Source of the DNA: Rhabdornis inornatus
Taxonomy: Eukaryota > Chordata > Aves > Passeriformes > Rhabdornithidae
Assembly (NCBI GenBank): GCA_013397075.1
Contig: VWZS01001987.1
Coordinates: 118,302 to 182,301, forward strand
Direction: 5' to 3'
DNA length: 64,000 nucleotides
The translations under genes and the position numbers were made by a program. The notes below the pieces were generated by a model that saw only the letters and a program-made list of their open reading frames with translations, was not told the DNA's origin and did not search any database. This document shows, piece by piece, positions 61,800 to 64,000 of the stretch. Position 1 is the stretch's first letter, and the number at the start of each line of letters is the position of its first letter.

Positions 61800-62060
61800 C
61801 TGTATATTTATGTTTTCATTGCTAGAAGGGAATTGATTTCCTTGCATTTATTTTTGTAGTTGCAATACACAGGGGCGGATTTGCGTCACCAAAGCAACTT
61901 GCTGGTCGAGATAAAGTTGCACAAATATTGAAAAGGGAAGTGCTCGCGCTCATTATGAAGTTTTTCTCCGGAAGAAATAAGGATTTCTGCTGTATCCTAA
62001 AATACTAAAGCCGCTTCTATTTTGGGACAAATCTCGCAGGCACATCCGCTCATTTAGTCC
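61800..62060. promoter_or_regulatory. Candidate regulatory spacer between CpG islands
   Basis: AT-rich unique block between two CpG islands. It contains TTGCGTCA at 61881-61888, which resembles a C/EBP-ATF composite site, followed by CAAAGCAACTTGCTGG and GAGATAAAGTTGCACAAATATTG. The pattern resembles a conserved developmental enhancer; it is untested. Confidence 0.25.
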
Positions 62061-62089
62061 GAGTTGGAACCTCTTAAAAAACAGGAGAT

Positions 62090-62600
62090 GACCTGGACTG
62101 CAGCGAGCCCCGGGTTTCCTGCAGCCTTCTCCTTCCTTGCGCGGGGAGGAGGGGCCGCCGCCTCCCCCGGCAGCGCGGCCGAGCAACCCTGCGCGTCCCG
62201 GGGCAGGCAGGGAGGCCTTCGGAGGCCTTCGGGGAGAAAGGACACCCTTGTGTCCCCCGGAGGCCGGGCGGTGAGGCAGGTGCTCCTGGTTTCGGCCGCG
62301 GAGGATGCGCGGGGGCGCAGGGGAGCTGAACCCCGGGAAAGCACCTGTCCCCGCGGCCCGGACTCCCCGACTCTCTCGCCCTCCCGAGGCCCAGCCCGAG
62401 GGTGAAGGGCTTTAGTGCGAGGCATTCTGCGTTTCCTTTTGGGTTATTTTTGTGCAAGGGATGATAGCGGGGTGCCGGCCGCCGGCGCACCGAGGCAGCG
62501 GAGCCGCGGCCGTGCCTGGGTCGGGTCCGCCCGGCGTGGCCACAAACGGGCCCGTCCCTTCGGTACTGCTTATCCACGGGCCCTGCAAGAGGAGTTTTGA
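62090..62600. promoter_or_regulatory. CpG island 3 of the right-hand cluster
   Basis: Very CpG-rich. It includes a short tandem of GGAGGCCTTC at 62211-62234. The 347-codon frame on the minus strand (62074-63117) spans this island and a poly-T stretch and shows no conserved domain, so I do not call it a gene. Confidence 0.6.
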
Positions 62601-63823
62601 AATCAGCTCCTGAAAGGAAAAAAAAACCTAAAACAACAACAACAAAAAAAAACAACCTAAACCACCGCGTTTGGTTTTGTTTGTTGGTTGTTTTTGAATT
62701 TTTTTTTATTTTTTTTTTTTTGCCTGGTGAGCAGCCCTGGGCTGGTCCAGCGCTCCGGGGTAGCAGTGGTAATTGCAGCAATAGTTTAACGAGGCGGTTT
62801 GCGGCCGGGATGCAGAGCCCAGGGCACACTTCGTTGCCCGTCCCTCTGGCGGGCTGGCGGGGTGGCTCTGCCCGGCGGGGGGAAGGCGAGTGGAACCGGA
62901 GTCGTTCGATCCGGTTTGAGAGCAAGAGGATGGCGATGGGGTTAGCTGGCGTGAGGGAGAATGGGGGAGAGATGCAAGGAAAAGGAGCTTTCCGATGTCG
63001 AGGCAGGAAAAGTTGAGACATAATCAACCTTTTCTTTCTCCGCCTTCGGGTTTTGGACACATCTTGGCAAGCCATCCCGTCTTCATTTTTCGGTTTTGCC
63101 TCGTTAGTAAGAACCAAACCAAAGCGAAGAGGTTCCTGGCTTTTCCTGGGGAACCAGCCTCACCTTCATCCGTTGTAGCACACGGTTATGGCTTAGGAAC
63201 GCATACACTCTCGCTTGCAGGTGGTTTCAATATTCCCACAGAAGCTACGTCTTCATACCTGGCGAAAGAAAAATAGTTCGCCTTTCTGGCGGTTCCCCGA
63301 AAACCGTCAGAATTTGGGAAACGCTTTGAGAAAATATAATATGATATTTTTGAAACAAAATCAAAGCAAACTTGCAATCGTCCGATCCGGCAGGCTGCTC
63401 AAAACGACAGCGACTGCTTTACTTGTACGAAAACTAAAAATAAAGAAATAGTTGATTTTCGGAGTCAGGTCAGGACAAATGTGATGTTAGAGTGGAGGAA
63501 AAAAAGGGGCCAAAGATGCTTTCATAAATTTGTCCCTAAATCTTTGCGGTGAATGTAGCATATAATTCTGGTGTACTGGAAAAAAATGGGGATAGTTCTG
63601 TCGTCAAAGGTTTGAGAAATTATAAGGTAGTTTTAAGGTGCATTTGGTGGGCAAGCAGATGCAGCCATAGAAATGGGAACCTGACAAAAATCTATCGTAA
63701 AATTACACTGTCGTCAAAATAATATTAGGTAATTAATCTCTGCTAATGCGGGATCCAACGTGTCCTGGGCCCAGAATATCTGGGAGCTCTCATAAATACA
63801 TATGAGTATTTGCGTGCATCAGC

Positions 63824-64000
63824 ATGGACTCCTTCTCTTCCAGACTATCCCAGGCTCATTTATCCGGCAAGGAAATATATTTCCTTGATGATCTTTTCCA
63901 AGAGGACAGACCTGCTTCCAATGACCAAGAATTTCCCTGCGCGTTTCTTTCAAACGTTTGGAAGTCGCGGCGGCAGCAAGGGCGGCGACCTTGCGCTGTA
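63824..64000 (+). CDS. Open reading frame running off the right edge, unrecognised
   Basis: An ATG at 63824 opens 59 codons without a stop to the window end, beginning MDSFSSRLSQAHLSGKEIYF. The in-frame upstream stop is TGA at 63803. Composition is balanced and not GC-driven at its start. It does not match the N-terminus I know for HLX (which begins MFAAGLAPFY), so it could be an upstream frame in the HLX leader, an alternative first exon, or chance. Low confidence that it is coding. Confidence 0.2.
   Translation, partial: MDSFSSRLSQAHLSGKEIYFLDDLFQEDRPASNDQEFPCAFLSNVWKSRRQQGRRPCAV

Noticed and set aside
62074..63117. 347-codon open frame on the minus strand
   Set aside because: It spans a CpG island and a poly-T/A tract (read as runs of F, K and N), has no domain-like pattern, and long chance frames are common in CpG-rich DNA.
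1..64000. CRISPR arrays, operons, insertion sequences or other prokaryotic-type systems
   Set aside because: The window is plainly vertebrate: spliced genes, CpG islands and CR1 elements. No spaced direct-repeat array or bacterial gene cluster is present.

Overview
The window is vertebrate nuclear DNA and almost certainly avian. It has long introns and intergenic stretches, CpG-island promoters, and interspersed repeats that I can recognise only as CR1 LINE fragments, which is the usual bird pattern. Two protein-coding genes can be read with confidence, both on the + strand. C1ORF115 (RDD1) has two exons with coding sequence at 4031-4309 and 6661-6780. A mitochondrial amidoxime reducing component gene (MTARC1/MARC1-like, MOSC family) has seven exons between 16903 and 23561. 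In mammals these genes lie in the order MARK1 - C1ORF115 - MTARC2 - MTARC1 - HLX. This predicts that the left edge (about 1-1275) is the 3' UTR of MARK1 and that the right edge approaches HLX. Neither MARK1 nor HLX coding sequence is visible here. Only one MTARC copy is seen.

Layout: 1-1275 is a probable 3' UTR; 1276-3460 is intergenic; 3470-8185 is C1ORF115 with its CpG island, single intron and 3' UTR. 8186-16540 is intergenic, with one CR1 remnant, a conserved-looking AT-rich block and a probable frameshifted processed pseudogene on the minus strand (about 15810-16400). 16540-23561 is the MTARC gene, whose GC-rich promoter carries a G-rich tandem repeat and whose exon 1 is interrupted by an assembly gap. 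23562-60500 is a long gene-poor region with several CR1 pieces, candidate non-coding regulatory blocks and one clear assembly defect (29803-33035). 60560-63000 is a cluster of CpG-rich islands, probably the upstream regulatory territory of the homeobox gene HLX.

The two genes do not form a pathway. C1ORF115 encodes a small protein linked to drug-transporter (ABCB1) function. MTARC is an outer-mitochondrial-membrane molybdenum enzyme that reduces N-hydroxylated compounds together with CYB5B and CYB5R3. I found no evidence for a new multi-gene system. The most checkable observations are the misordered and duplicated contigs at 29.8-33.0 kb, the gap that removes the MTARC membrane anchor, the promoter minisatellite, the minus-strand pseudogene of unidentified parent, and an open reading frame running off the right edge. 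All boundaries were read by eye without alignment tools.
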